A stretch of 64,000 nt of DNA from the NCBI RefSeq assembly GCF_037652055.1, contig NZ_JBBKAH010000002.1:806001-870000 (forward strand), in the 5' to 3' direction. The notes under the pieces are model-generated. The model saw nothing but the letters and a program-made list of their open reading frames with translations. It ran no database searches and was not told the origin of the DNA. A program made the translations under genes and the position numbers. This stretch comes from Pelagibius sp037652055 (lineage in GTDB: Bacteria; Pseudomonadota; Alphaproteobacteria; Kiloniellales; Kiloniellaceae). Positions 1-8,470 of the stretch are shown here, piece by piece. The first letter of the stretch is position 1. Every line of letters starts with the position of its first letter.

Positions 1-759
1 GTTCCCGGCGGCGAGGCCGGCGCCAAAGAGCAGCAGGATGGGGGACACGGCCGCGTCTTCGAAGCCCGCAACACGGGTCAGGATCGGCTGGATGTAGGTG
101 AAGACCGCGAAGACGCCGCCAAATCCCAGCACGGTCATCATGAGACCGAGCAGTACCTGCGGCATGCGCAGCACGGCGAGTTCCTGGCGCAGGGGCGCGA
201 TCTCCTCCGGCGCGCGCTGTGCAGGCACCAGCAGCGCCAGCACCGCCAGCGCCACCGCCCCGATGGCGGTGACCGCCCAGAATGTGGTGCGCCAGCCGTG
301 GCTGTGGCCGAGCCAGGCGCCGAAGGGCACCCCTAGCAGGGTGGCCACGGTGAGACCGGTGAACATCACGGCGATCGCGGAAGCGCGACGCTCCACCGGC
401 ACCAGGCGGGTCGCGACCACCGAGCCGACACCGAAGAAGGTGCCGTGCGCCAGCGACGTGATCACCCTTGCCGCCATGAGAGACGCATAGTCCGGCGCCA
501 GGGCACAGGCAGCGTTGCCGAGGGTGAAGATGGCCATGAGGGCGATCAGCACCGACTTGCGCGGCAGCCGGCGGGTGCCGAGGGTCAGCAGCGGCGCGCC
601 GACGACCACGCCCAGGGCATAGGCGGAAATCAGCAGCCCCGCCGCCGGCACGGACACACCCAGGTCGCCCGCGACCTGCAGCAGCAGCCCCATGATGACG
701 AATTCGGTGGTGCCGATGCCGAAGGCACCGGCGGTCAAGGCGTAGACGGCGACAGGCAT
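1..759 (-). CDS. MFS transporter (drug/sugar efflux type), 3' end missing
   Basis: The minus-strand frame is open from an ATG at 759 to the window edge (253 codons), so the C-terminal part lies outside. The N-terminus (MPVAVYALTAGAFGIGTTEF) and the following helices (VIMGLLLQVAGDLGVSV, SAYALGVVVGAPLLT) are typical of the AraJ/YdhP/PbuE-like efflux branch of the major facilitator superfamily. An RRLPRKSVL segment corresponds to the cytoplasmic loop between helices 2 and 3. Roughly seven hydrophobic segments are visible. It is an inner-membrane proton-driven exporter; the substrate cannot be read from the sequence. It is divergent from a LysR gene 95 bp away, which is the usual arrangement for a regulator controlling its neighbour exporter. 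Confidence 0.85.
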   Translation of the reverse strand, partial: MPVAVYALTAGAFGIGTTEFVIMGLLLQVAGDLGVSVPAAGLLISAYALGVVVGAPLLTLGTRRLPRKSVLIALMAIFTLGNAACALAPDYASLMAARVITSLAHGTFFGVGSVVATRLVPVERRASAIAVMFTGLTVATLLGVPFGAWLGHSHGWRTTFWAVTAIGAVALAVLALLVPAQRAPEEIAPLRQELAVLRMPQVLLGLMMTVLGFGGVFAVFTYIQPILTRVAGFEDAAVSPILLLFGAGLAAGN

Positions 760-824
760 GGTTGTCCTCCGGAAGCGGAACGCCATTGCGGAAGGACGGA
801 TGTGGGTCCGGTTTTCTTGTGAAT

Positions 825-837
825 TAGACAGCGTCTA
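825..837. promoter_or_regulatory. Candidate LysR-type operator (T-N11-A palindrome)
   Basis: TAGAC-AGC-GTCTA is a perfect 5-3-5 palindrome with the T-N11-A form typical of LysR-type regulator sites. It sits in the 95-bp gap between the divergent MFS and LysR genes, 17 bp before the LysR ATG. Seen in sequence; its use by this LysR protein is inferred. Confidence 0.5.
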
Positions 838-854
838 GGATAGTTAACTGTGAT

Positions 855-1778
855 ATGAATTCACCAATGAGCCGCAGCGACATCAACCGATCCGGCGAAA
901 TGGCCGTCTTTGTCCAGGTTGTCGAGCTGGGAGGGTTCTCGCCTGCCGCCAAGGCCCAGGGCCTGACCCCCTCGGCGGTCAGCAAGCTGGTGAGCCGGCT
1001 CGAAGCCCGGCTCGGCACGCGGCTGATCCACCGCTCCACGCGCCGGCTGCAGCTGACGCCGGAAGGCGAGGTCTTCCATGGGCGCTGCATCGCCATCCTT
1101 GCCGACATCGAAGAGGCGGAACGCGAGGTGGCGGCCGGCGCTGCGCCACGCGGCCGCGTGAGGGTGAACACCAACATCCCCATCGGCAGGCACCACCTGC
1201 TGCCGCTGGTCCCCGAATTCCTGGATGCCTTTCCCGACGTCACCCTGGACATCTCGCTCAGCGACCAGGTCGTCGACCTGATGCAGGAACGCGCCGACGT
1301 TGCCATCCGGACCGGGCCGATGCGCGCCTCCAGCCTAACGGCGCGCAAGCTGGGCGCGAGTCGGGTCGTGGTGGTCGGCGCCCCCGCCTACCTGGAGCGC
1401 CGGGGCAGGCCGGCAACGCCGGCTGACCTCGTCCGGCACAACCGGATCGGCTTCAACTTCGCACGCGCCGAAAAGGGCTGGCCGTTTCTCGACCCGGAGG
1501 GCGACGGGGAACTGCTGATTCCCGCCACGGGAAACCTGCAGCTCAGCGACGGCGAATCGGTGCGGGAACTGGCGCTGGCCGGCATCGGCCTTGCGCGCCT
1601 GGCGCTGTTTCACGTCCGTCCGGACATCGAGGCGGGCCGGCTGGTGCCGCTGCTGGAAGATTTCAACACCGGGACCCTGCAGGAGACCCACGCCGTCTTC
1701 CTGGGCCAGGGCGGCCCGCTGCCGCCAAGGGTGCGGGCCTTCATCGACTTCATTGCCGCGCGGCTGGACCTGTCCTGA
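855..1778 (+). CDS. LysR-family transcriptional regulator
   Basis: 307 residues, a normal length for the family. The N-terminal winged helix-turn-helix spans about residues 12-70 (MAVFVQVVELGGFSPAAKAQ, then TPSAVSKLVSRLEARLGTRL, then HRSTRRLQLTPEG). A LysR substrate-binding domain of the CrgA/PBP2 type follows (about 95-300). The downstream in-frame ATGs at codons 5 and 16 are alternative starts; the longest form is given because the protein is preceded by the palindrome rather than by coding sequence. It is divergent from the MFS exporter and probably controls it and itself. The inducer is unknown. Confidence 0.9.
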   Translation: MNSPMSRSDINRSGEMAVFVQVVELGGFSPAAKAQGLTPSAVSKLVSRLEARLGTRLIHRSTRRLQLTPEGEVFHGRCIAILADIEEAEREVAAGAAPRGRVRVNTNIPIGRHHLLPLVPEFLDAFPDVTLDISLSDQVVDLMQERADVAIRTGPMRASSLTARKLGASRVVVVGAPAYLERRGRPATPADLVRHNRIGFNFARAEKGWPFLDPEGDGELLIPATGNLQLSDGESVRELALAGIGLARLALFHVRPDIEAGRLVPLLEDFNTGTLQETHAVFLGQGGPLPPRVRAFIDFIAARLDLS

Positions 1779-1850
1779 CGTCACCCCGGCTTGGAGCGGC
1801 CCGGAACCCGGCGCGCCCTCGTTCGAGCGACGCCGGGCTCCGGCGGGCGG

Positions 1851-2273
1851 TCAGTTCAGCTTCAGACGGACGTCGAGTCCGTTGCGGGTGGCGTGGGAGT
1901 ACGGGCAGACGATGTGCGCCTGGTCGACAATGGCCTGGGCGACATCGCGCTCGAGGCCCGGCAGGGTGATCGCCAGCTCGACGTCGAGGCCGAAGCCCTG
2001 GCCATCGTCGCGCGGGCCGATGCCCACCGTCGCGGTCACTGTACTGTCGTCGGCGACCTTCACCTTCTTCTGGCCGGCGACGAACTTAATGGCGCCGAGG
2101 AAGCAGGCCGAGTAGCCGGCGGCAAAGAGTTGTTCGGGATTGTTGCCCTCGCCACCCGGGCCGCCGAGTTCCTTCGGCGTGGTCAAGGTGACGGCAAAGG
2201 CGCCGTCGGCGGTCTTGGCGGAGCCGGTGCGGCCCCCGGTGGCAGTCGCCTGCGTGGTATAGAGCGTCTTCAT
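1851..2273 (-). CDS. ohr: Organic hydroperoxide resistance protein Ohr (OsmC family)
   Basis: 140 residues, exactly Ohr-sized. Ohr is a cytosolic thiol peroxidase that reduces organic (fatty-acid) hydroperoxides, usually recycled by lipoylated proteins. The peroxidatic cysteine is C57 (AAGYSACFLGA) and the resolving cysteine C123 (AHIVCPYSHATR). The conserved activating residues R15 (GGRTG) and E47 (NNPEQLF) are also present. These features separate Ohr from OsmC. The gene is divergent from ohrR, and the intergenic region carries paired OhrR-like operators, so peroxide-inducible expression is likely. Confidence 0.95.
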   Translation of the reverse strand: MKTLYTTQATATGGRTGSAKTADGAFAVTLTTPKELGGPGGEGNNPEQLFAAGYSACFLGAIKFVAGQKKVKVADDSTVTATVGIGPRDDGQGFGLDVELAITLPGLERDVAQAIVDQAHIVCPYSHATRNGLDVRLKLN

Positions 2274-2325
2274 GGTAGCGGTTCCTTTAGCTGCCGTTTT
2301 GGCGGGACCAATCCGCCTTGGATGA

Positions 2326-2356
2326 AAGATATATGTCGTGCGCGATCTAATCGTGC
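2326..2356 (-). promoter_or_regulatory. ohr-proximal OhrR operator/promoter copy
   Basis: Contains AAGATATATG (2326-2335) and GCGCGATCTAATCGTGC (2340-2356), an imperfect inverted repeat about 70 bp ahead of the ohr start. The 17-mer differs by two bases from the one at 2425-2441 near ohrR, and AAGATATATG is the exact reverse complement of 2441-2450. A repeated palindrome between ohr and ohrR is most simply an OhrR binding site. The binding itself is inferred. Confidence 0.6.
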
Positions 2357-2424
2357 AAGAGGCAAATTATAATTTTCTGCAATCCCTTGAAAAACAAGGT
2401 AGCTTTTTCGCGCGATTCACTTGC

Positions 2425-2450
2425 GCGCGATATAATCGCGCATATATCTT
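2425..2450 (+). promoter_or_regulatory. ohrR-proximal OhrR operator/promoter copy
   Basis: GCGCGATATAATCGCGC (2425-2441) is a near-perfect palindrome, followed by CATATATCTT (2441-2450), 28 bp before the ohrR ATG. It mirrors the element at 2326-2356, so each divergent gene appears to have its own copy. The AT-rich core could also be part of the promoter -10 region. Auto-repression by OhrR is inferred. Confidence 0.6.
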
Positions 2451-2477
2451 ACGGACATTCGAGGATGGAGTGAGATC

Positions 2478-2933
2478 ATGTCCGCAAGGGACTCCGACTA
2501 TCTGGGGCTGGACGACCAGTTCTGCTTCGCCGTCTACTCAACGGCCCACGCCCTGAACCGCGCCTACAAGCCGCTGCTCGACCGGCTGGGCGTCACCTAT
2601 CCGCAGTACCTGGTGCTGCTGGCGCTGTGGGGCGCGGACGGCCGCAGCGTCGGCAGCCTGGGTGAGCAGCTGATGCTCGAATCCAGCACGCTCACGCCGC
2701 TGTTGAAGCGCATGGAGGCGGCGGGGCTGCTGAAACGCGAACGTAACCCGCAGGACGAGCGCCAAGTCACCGTGCGCCTGACGGCCAAAGGCCGCAAGCT
2801 GCGAGACAAGGCCAAGGCGGTACCGAAGTCGATCCTGGGCGCCACCGGCTGCGACGCCCGCACGCTGGGCGAACTGCGTGACCACGTGACGGCGGTGCGC
2901 GATGCCATTCTGGAATCCGTCGAGACGGCTTAA
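2478..2933 (+). CDS. ohrR: OhrR, MarR-family organic peroxide sensor
   Basis: 151 residues. MarR-type winged helix protein with the diagnostic N-terminal segment LGLDDQFCFAVYSTAHALNR. Its C16 is the sensing cysteine of OhrR proteins. A second cysteine, C125 (ILGATGCDARTL), matches the position of the resolving cysteine in two-Cys OhrR proteins of the Xanthomonas type. The DNA-binding helix lies around LMLESSTLTPLLKRMEAAGLL, with the wing at RNPQDERQVTVRLT. It represses the divergent ohr gene until an organic peroxide oxidises C16. The start fits the family N-terminus and follows a GGATGGAGTG stretch. Confidence 0.95.
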   Translation: MSARDSDYLGLDDQFCFAVYSTAHALNRAYKPLLDRLGVTYPQYLVLLALWGADGRSVGSLGEQLMLESSTLTPLLKRMEAAGLLKRERNPQDERQVTVRLTAKGRKLRDKAKAVPKSILGATGCDARTLGELRDHVTAVRDAILESVETA

Positions 2934-2945
2934 GCCGGCGATACG

Positions 2946-3155
2946 TCAGGTCTTGAGGCGGATCCGCTGCAGCAGATCCCACACGGGTATGGCGCTCAGT
3001 CCGCCGATGAGGCCGGCGATATAAGGCGGCAGCGCGAAGCCGAGAACGGCCAGCCAGATGAGACCGGCAACGTAGCTGGCCGCCAGCATCACCAGCACTG
3101 TCAGCAGGAGTCGCTGCCATAGCGGCAGGTGGCGGGGCGGTGGTGCTTCGGTCAT
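2946..3155 (-). CDS. Small two-helix membrane protein, unknown function
   Basis: 69 residues from the ATG at 3155 (MTEAPPPRHLPLWQRLLLTV). Two hydrophobic segments (about 15-35 and 38-58: LLLTVLVMLAASYVAGLIWL and ALPPYIAGLIGGLSAIPVW) are followed by a basic tail (LLQRIRLKT). The longer frame that begins upstream runs antisense into the neighbouring hydrolase gene and has no matching character there, so the internal ATG is preferred. It ends 13 bp after ohrR, convergent with it. No family is recognised; the amphipathic layout and clean hydrophobicity are the support for it being real. Confidence 0.5.
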   Translation of the reverse strand: MTEAPPPRHLPLWQRLLLTVLVMLAASYVAGLIWLAVLGFALPPYIAGLIGGLSAIPVWDLLQRIRLKT

Positions 3156-3220
3156 GGCAGGCTTCCCTCGATTACGCGGCGCCGGCATGGGATTGGTCGC
3201 ACCGACAGCATAGCCTGAGA

Positions 3221-4018
3221 CTAACCGTTGCGCAGCAGGAAGGGTTCCACGAGGTCGAGCAGCGCCTCCGGCACCTCGAAAGGCGCGCAGTGACCGCTTT
3301 CCAGTTCGGTGTACACGGCGCCGGGAATGGCGGCAGCCAGGGCGCGCGCATGGATGTCCGGCGGCACGATCTGGTCGTGGCGGCAGCCGAGCACCAGGGC
3401 CGGCACCGCGACGCGCGCGGCCTCCGACGTCACATCGAGGCTGAGGTCGAGTTCGACCTGGCGCGCCAGCCCCTCCCAGTTGGTGCCGATGAGATCCTCC
3501 GCCACCATCCGCTCGAGCGCTGCTGTGTCGAATCGCGCGAGGTAGTCCGGACTGAAGCAGGTCAGCAGGCCGTGGCGCACCATGGCCTCGCGGTCTTTGG
3601 CGATGAGGTGGCTCCACAGCCGCAACAGCAGTTGCACGCGCGGCTCGGCAGTGCTCAGCATGCCGCCCAGCGGCACGACGCTCAGCACCTTGTCGGGATG
3701 GTCGGCCGCGATCTTCACCGCGACCACGGCGCCGAGCGAAAAGCCGAGAACGTGAAAAGATGCCAGCCCCGCGTGCTGTGCCGCGGCAACCACCTGGGCG
3801 GCCAGGGCATCGAGGCGGAGGGGGCCGCCGCCGTCGACGGTACCGCCGGAGCCGGCATAGTCCGGCCGCACCACCGTCCAGCGCGCGGCCAGGCGGTTGA
3901 TCATCCCGGTCCAGCTGGTCGCGGCACTGCCGCCGGTGCCGTGAACCAGCACCAGGCCGGGCCCGTTACCGTCGATGCGATAGGCGACGCGGGCGCCGGC
4001 AATCTCGACATGGGGCAT
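3221..4018 (-). CDS. Alpha/beta-fold hydrolase
   Basis: 265 residues. Alpha/beta hydrolase fold with the oxyanion motif LVHGTGGS (about 24-31), the nucleophile elbow GFSLGA (serine near residue 94), an acid residue in HDQIVPP (about 213-219) and the catalytic histidine in SGHCAPFE (about 242). This organisation is common to esterases, 3-oxoadipate enol-lactonases and C-C bond hydrolases, so the substrate is not defined. A weak similarity to PcaD/BioH-like proteins is all that can be said. It stands alone on the minus strand. Confidence 0.85.
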   Translation of the reverse strand: MPHVEIAGARVAYRIDGNGPGLVLVHGTGGSAATSWTGMINRLAARWTVVRPDYAGSGGTVDGGGPLRLDALAAQVVAAAQHAGLASFHVLGFSLGAVVAVKIAADHPDKVLSVVPLGGMLSTAEPRVQLLLRLWSHLIAKDREAMVRHGLLTCFSPDYLARFDTAALERMVAEDLIGTNWEGLARQVELDLSLDVTSEAARVAVPALVLGCRHDQIVPPDIHARALAAAIPGAVYTELESGHCAPFEVPEALLDLVEPFLLRNG

Positions 4019-4254
4019 GGGGAAATCCTCGTAACACCGTGGCGGCGCCGAAGACTTAGGGCGTGCCTGCGGTTTCGGTCAAGGACACCGGTCACCAAGA
4101 GCACCGATCAGGAAGCTGCGGCCGAACATTCCCCGCCCAACAGACTTTACTCATAGTCTGCTGCCAGGACGGCGACAGGAGCCCACGTTGATCGTCGCTG
4201 CGAAGCCGGTATGCTGCCCTCCGCAAGTCACCCCGCCCTTATGGCTCCACCTGA

Positions 4255-5175
4255 ATGTCACAGCGCCCTTCCCTTCATGGCGACAACGTTGCGCGCGCCG
4301 TTGGCACCATCGTGCTCACGGTCATGGCGCTGTCGCTGGGCGACGCCCTCATCAAGCTGTTCAGCGCGGACTTCGTCCTGTGGCAGGTTTTCGTGCTGCG
4401 TTCGCTGGTCGCCCTGCCGGTGCTGGCGCTGATCATCGGCGTCAGACAGCGCGCCGGACGCCCCGGCCTCAGCCGCTTCCTGCCGCGCCATCCCGGGTGG
4501 GTCGCCCTGCGCAGCCTGATGCTGACTTTCATGTGGGTCGCCTACTATGCGGCCCTGCCTCACCTCGCCCTGTCCGCTGCGGCAGCCGCCTACTACACCC
4601 TGCCGATCTTCATCACGCTTTTCGCCGCGCTTTTCCTCGGCGACCGGATCGGCCCCCTCGGCTGGATGGCGATCCTGCTCGGTTTTCTCGGCGTCCTACT
4701 GGTCCTCCGCCCGGACGCCGGGGCCTTCAACCTCCACGCCCTCCTGCCGCTGGCGGCCGCCGTCCTCTATGCTCTGGCGATGATTTTGACCCGGAGCCGG
4801 TGCCGGCAGGAAGACCCCCTGGTTCTGTCGCTGTCGCTGAACGTCAGCTTCATTGCCGTCGGCGCGCTCGCGACGCTTGCCGGTCTGGCCGGCCTCACCT
4901 CGGACGGCGGCTTTCTCGGCGGCACCTGGGCCCCGATTGGCGTGTCGGAGGCCGGCGCCCTGGCCGTGTTGGCGGCGGCCATCATCATCGGCAGCGTCGG
5001 CGCGGCGATCGCCTACCAGATCGGGCCGCCGGCCACGGTCGCGAGCTTCGACTTCGCCTATGTCGCCTTCGCCGGCCTCTGGGGCCTGCTGTTCTTCAGC
5101 GAGTTCCCGGACGCCATCAGCGTTCTCGGGATGGCGATGATCGTCGCCGGCGGCCTCCTGGCGGTGCGGCGCTAG
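4255..5175 (+). CDS. EamA/DMT-superfamily transporter (RhaT/YdcZ-like)
   Basis: 306 residues with about ten hydrophobic helices in two EamA repeats, for example SLGDALIKLFSADFVLWQVF and LRSLVALPVLALIIG in the first and LPLAAAVLYALAMILTRSRC opening the second. The repeat pattern (AAAAAYYTLPIFITLFAALFL, then GFLGVLLVLRP) is typical of drug/metabolite transporters that export amino acids or metabolites across the inner membrane. The ligand cannot be deduced. The gene stands alone, 96 bp before the dioxygenase gene, and may be co-transcribed with it. Confidence 0.85.
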   Translation: MSQRPSLHGDNVARAVGTIVLTVMALSLGDALIKLFSADFVLWQVFVLRSLVALPVLALIIGVRQRAGRPGLSRFLPRHPGWVALRSLMLTFMWVAYYAALPHLALSAAAAAYYTLPIFITLFAALFLGDRIGPLGWMAILLGFLGVLLVLRPDAGAFNLHALLPLAAAVLYALAMILTRSRCRQEDPLVLSLSLNVSFIAVGALATLAGLAGLTSDGGFLGGTWAPIGVSEAGALAVLAAAIIIGSVGAAIAYQIGPPATVASFDFAYVAFAGLWGLLFFSEFPDAISVLGMAMIVAGGLLAVRR

Positions 5176-5271
5176 CAGATCCTGCCAGACCGAAGACCGG
5201 ACGGATGACGTTGCGCGGGCGGCACCCTATATGAAAGGCACACCCCCTTTGCCGACGCCGCGAGAATTCCC

Positions 5272-6081
5272 ATGCCGCCTGACCCCGAGACCGCGCGCCT
5301 GCCCAGCTTCTTCCTGCCGCACGGCGCCGGCCCGTGCTTCTTCATGGACTGGGATCCGCCGGAGGCCTGGGACCGGATGGCCGCCTATCTGAAAGGGCTG
5401 ACCGCCACGCTGCCCGCACCGCCGAAGGCGATCATCGCGGTCTCCGCCCATTGGATCGAGCCGGCCTTCACCGTCGCAGCCGCGGCGCGGCCGGAGCTGA
5501 TCTTCGACTACTACGGTTTTCCGCCCCACACCTATCAATTGACCTATCCGGCGCCGGGCGACCCGGCGCTTGCGGCGCGGGTTGTCGAGCTGCTGCAGGC
5601 GGCCGGCCTGCCCGCCAAGGAAGATCCCGACCGCGGCTTCGACCACGGCGTCTTCATTCCGCTGAAGCTGGTCTTCCCGGAGGCCGAGATCCCCGTGGTG
5701 CCGCTTTCGCTCGCCGCCGGCCTCGACCCCGCGCGCCACCTCGCCGCCGGGCGGGCGCTGGGCCCGTTGCGCGAGGAGGGCGTGCTGATCCTCGGCACCG
5801 GCATGAGCTTCCACAACATGCGGGGTTACGGCGACCCGCGCTACGCCGCCCCCTCCGACGCCTTCGATGCCTGGCTGGCCGAGGCTGTCGCCGATCCCGC
5901 CGGCCGCGACGCGAGACTGGCCGCCTGGACCGAGGCGCCCGGCGGCCTGCAGTCCCACCCCCGAGGCCAGGAAGAGCACCTGATCCCCCTGATGGTGGCG
6001 GCCGGCGCCGGCGGCCCCGGCCGCTGCGACTTTACCGATCGGGTGCTGGAGGTGAGCCTCTCCGCCTTCCGTTTCGATTGA
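5272..6081 (+). CDS. DODA-type (class III) extradiol ring-cleavage dioxygenase
   Basis: 269 residues, the normal length for the LigB-like DODA/YgiD family. Metal-binding and catalytic histidines are placed as in E. coli YgiD: H17 (LPHGAG), H60 (VSAHWIE), H125 (FDHGVFIP) and H181 (MSFHNMRG). FPPHTYQLTYPAPG is a family signature. These enzymes open catechol-type rings such as DOPA with molecular oxygen and a single non-haem metal; the natural substrate here is unknown. The ATG at 5272 gives the expected short N-terminus before the first metal ligand. It is likely cytosolic and is followed by an aldehyde dehydrogenase, which could process an aldehyde product. Confidence 0.9.
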   Translation: MPPDPETARLPSFFLPHGAGPCFFMDWDPPEAWDRMAAYLKGLTATLPAPPKAIIAVSAHWIEPAFTVAAAARPELIFDYYGFPPHTYQLTYPAPGDPALAARVVELLQAAGLPAKEDPDRGFDHGVFIPLKLVFPEAEIPVVPLSLAAGLDPARHLAAGRALGPLREEGVLILGTGMSFHNMRGYGDPRYAAPSDAFDAWLAEAVADPAGRDARLAAWTEAPGGLQSHPRGQEEHLIPLMVAAGAGGPGRCDFTDRVLEVSLSAFRFD

Positions 6082-6226
6082 GCCCCGAAATCCCGCTGGC
6101 TGCATAGCCGCCCTGCGCCAAGCAAACGGTGCAAAGGAGGCCACAGTCGTGCTATCGAACCGCCGCCATCACGAAAGCGGCGGCCCCGGCAGGGTATCCC
6201 GCGGGCCGCGTTCAGGGAGTTCCACC

Positions 6227-7615
6227 GTGACCGACACCGTCTGCCTTTCCCCCGTCGACAACAGCGAATACGCCCGCCGCCCCGTCGCCGGCGACGCCCA
6301 GATCGAGGCCGCCTTTGCCGGCGCCCGCCGAGCCCAGCGCGACTGGGCCCGCCTGCCGATTTCCGAGCGCGCGCGCTACTGCACGGCGCTGACCGACGCC
6401 ATGCTGGCCATGGGCGAGGCGATCATCCCGGAGCTGGCCTGGCAGATGGGCCGCCCGGTGAAGTTCGGCGCCGGCGAGCTGCGCGGCTTCGAGGAACGCG
6501 CGCGGGCAATGATCGCCCTGGCCGAGACGGCCCTGGCGCCGGTGGTACCGGCGGCCAAGGACGGCTTCAAGCGCTACATCCGCCGCGATCCCCTGGGCGT
6601 GGTGCTGACCATCGCACCGTGGAACTACCCCTACCTGACGGCGGTGAACTCCATCGTGCCGGCGCTGATGGCCGGCAACGCGGTGGTGCTGAAGCACGCC
6701 GCGCAGACCCTGCTGGTCGGTGAACGCTTCCAGCAGGCTTGCGACAAGGCCGGCCTGCCCAAGGGGCTTTTCACCAACCTCTGCATGAGCCACGGCCAGG
6801 TCGGCAAGGTCATCTCCTCCAGGCTGGCCGACCAGGTGAACTTCACCGGCTCGGTCGAGGCCGGCAAGGTGATCGAACAGGCCGCCGCCGGCCAGTTCAT
6901 CGGCGTCGGGCTGGAACTGGGCGGCAAGGACCCGGCCTACGTGCGCGCCGACGCGAACCTGGACTACGCGGTGGAGAACACCGTCGACGGCGCCTTCTTC
7001 AATTCCGGCCAGTCGTGCTGCGGCATCGAGCGCATCTACGTGCACGAGAGCCTCTATGCGCCCTTCGTCGAGAAGTTCGTCGAGCTCACCCGCGGCTACG
7101 TGCTGGGCGATCCGCTGGACGCCGGCACCACGCTGGGGCCGATGGTGAAGACCGCGGCCGCCGATTTCGTGCGCGGCCAGATCGCCGCCGCCCTGCAGGC
7201 CGGCGCCACCGCGCACATCGATCCCAAGGACTTCGCCGCCGACAAGCCGGGCACGCCCTACATGGCCCCGCAGGTGCTGACCGACGTCACCCACGACATG
7301 TCGGTGATGACCGAGGAAAGCTTCGGCCCGGTGGTCGGTATCATGAAGGTCGCCAGCGACGAAGAGGCGGTGCGCCTGATGAACGATTCCGCCTATGGCC
7401 TGACCGCCTCGATCTGGACGGCGGACCTCGCCGCGGCCGAGGCGATCGGCGGCGAGATCGAGACGGGCACGGTGTTCATGAACCGCGCCGACTACCTGGA
7501 CCCCATGCTGGCCTGGACCGGCGTGAAGGACACCGGGCGCGGCGCCACCCTGTCCGAGGTCGGCTACGAGATGCTGACCCGGCCCAAGTCCTTCCACCTG
7601 CGTCATACCATCTAA
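6227..7615 (+). CDS. NAD(P)-dependent aldehyde dehydrogenase
   Basis: 462 residues from the GTG at 6227, the same length as E. coli Sad (YneI)-class enzymes. It shows the Rossmann/cofactor loop APWNYPY, the FTGSVEAGK turn, the general-base glutamate in ELGGKDPAYV and the catalytic cysteine C264 in NSGQSCCGIERIYV. It oxidises an aldehyde to the acid; the substrate is undetermined. Two starts compete. GTG 6149 has a strong AAAGGAGG Shine-Dalgarno, but the 26 extra codons contain CTA, AGG, GTA and AGT and look non-coding. GTG 6227 has AGGGAG 8 bp upstream and fits family length, so it is preferred. A decayed relative of the 3' end lies at 10406-10495. Confidence 0.9.
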   Translation: MTDTVCLSPVDNSEYARRPVAGDAQIEAAFAGARRAQRDWARLPISERARYCTALTDAMLAMGEAIIPELAWQMGRPVKFGAGELRGFEERARAMIALAETALAPVVPAAKDGFKRYIRRDPLGVVLTIAPWNYPYLTAVNSIVPALMAGNAVVLKHAAQTLLVGERFQQACDKAGLPKGLFTNLCMSHGQVGKVISSRLADQVNFTGSVEAGKVIEQAAAGQFIGVGLELGGKDPAYVRADANLDYAVENTVDGAFFNSGQSCCGIERIYVHESLYAPFVEKFVELTRGYVLGDPLDAGTTLGPMVKTAAADFVRGQIAAALQAGATAHIDPKDFAADKPGTPYMAPQVLTDVTHDMSVMTEESFGPVVGIMKVASDEEAVRLMNDSAYGLTASIWTADLAAAEAIGGEIETGTVFMNRADYLDPMLAWTGVKDTGRGATLSEVGYEMLTRPKSFHLRHTI

Positions 7616-7639
7616 GACGCGCGAGATCCGGAACCGAAA

Positions 7640-7673
7640 AAGGCGGCCTCAGGCATACAAGCGGGGCCGCCTT
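7640..7673 (-). terminator. Rho-independent terminator of the isochorismatase-like gene
   Basis: AAGGCGGCC (7640-7648) pairs with GGCCGCCTT (7665-7673) across a 16-nt loop. On the minus strand the stem ends in GGCCGCCTTTTT, giving the T-run expected for the gene at 7710-8339. It may also slow plus-strand transcription from the aldehyde dehydrogenase. Confidence 0.6.
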
Positions 7674-7709
7674 CATCGGGTGTCAGCCGTTCGCGGGGTT
7701 CTTGGCCGC

Positions 7710-8339
7710 TTATTCGGCGGCCTTTTCTACGTTGAAGCCGTCGAAGTTGTCGAAGACACCCATAAAACCAGGCACGGTCGCTTCGCGCGCCCAGTCGCGC
7801 TGGAGTTCGCAGTACATCTGGACGCGGCTGATGAGCTTCGCGCCGGCCTGCTCGATGCGGCGCAGCGCCGCCTCGTGCGCTGCCAGCGACGTGCCGCCGA
7901 CCGCATCGACCGGAACATAGACTTCATAGCCTTCCTGGATCGCATCCAGTGCCGGGAAGGTCAGGCACGCTTCCGTCCAAAGCGCGGTCATGATCAGCTT
8001 CTTGCGCCCGATCGACTTGACCGCCTCCTTGAACTCCGTGTCCTCCCAGCTGTTGATCGAGGTGCGGTCGTAGGTCGGCAGATGGCCGAGCACGTCCTGC
8101 AATTCCTGGATCGGCGGCTTGTTGCGGCCGGTCGCGACGTTGACCGTCGAGTGGACGATCGGGAGCCCGTAGTTCACAGCCGCCTTGGCGACGCTGGTGA
8201 TGTTGAACACAAGCTCGTCACGAGGCATCGAGCGGATCGAGGAGACCTGGATCGGCTGATAGTCGATGACGATGAGGGCCGAGTTCTCCGGCGACAGAAG
8301 ATGGTCGGTCTGGGGGTTACGGATCTTCTCGCTTGCCAT
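7710..8339 (-). CDS. Isochorismatase-like cysteine hydrolase (YcaC type)
   Basis: 209 residues from the ATG at 8339, which has AAGGAC just upstream. The family aspartate is D26 (SALIVIDYQPIQ) and the nucleophile cysteine C125 (MTALWTEACLTFPA). HSTVNV and DRTSINSWED also match the YcaC-like hydrolase branch. These enzymes cleave amide or ester-like bonds; the substrate of the YcaC branch is not known. The 45-codon N-terminal extension available in the frame is rejected because it is composition-odd and has no family match. It lies 131 bp downstream of the pirin gene on the same strand, so one transcript is likely, and both are divergent from a LysR gene. Confidence 0.9.
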   Translation of the reverse strand: MASEKIRNPQTDHLLSPENSALIVIDYQPIQVSSIRSMPRDELVFNITSVAKAAVNYGLPIVHSTVNVATGRNKPPIQELQDVLGHLPTYDRTSINSWEDTEFKEAVKSIGRKKLIMTALWTEACLTFPALDAIQEGYEVYVPVDAVGGTSLAAHEAALRRIEQAGAKLISRVQMYCELQRDWAREATVPGFMGVFDNFDGFNVEKAAE

Positions 8340-8470
8340 TGGCAGGTCCTTTTCGATGGGAAATTTTGCGCAGCAGGCGGGCCGAAGCCCTCGGTCAAGC
8401 GGACGGGCGCGCACGGACCCGCCCACAGGAAAGAGCGGCCGGCTCCGCGTATTCGGATCCGGCCTCTCGT

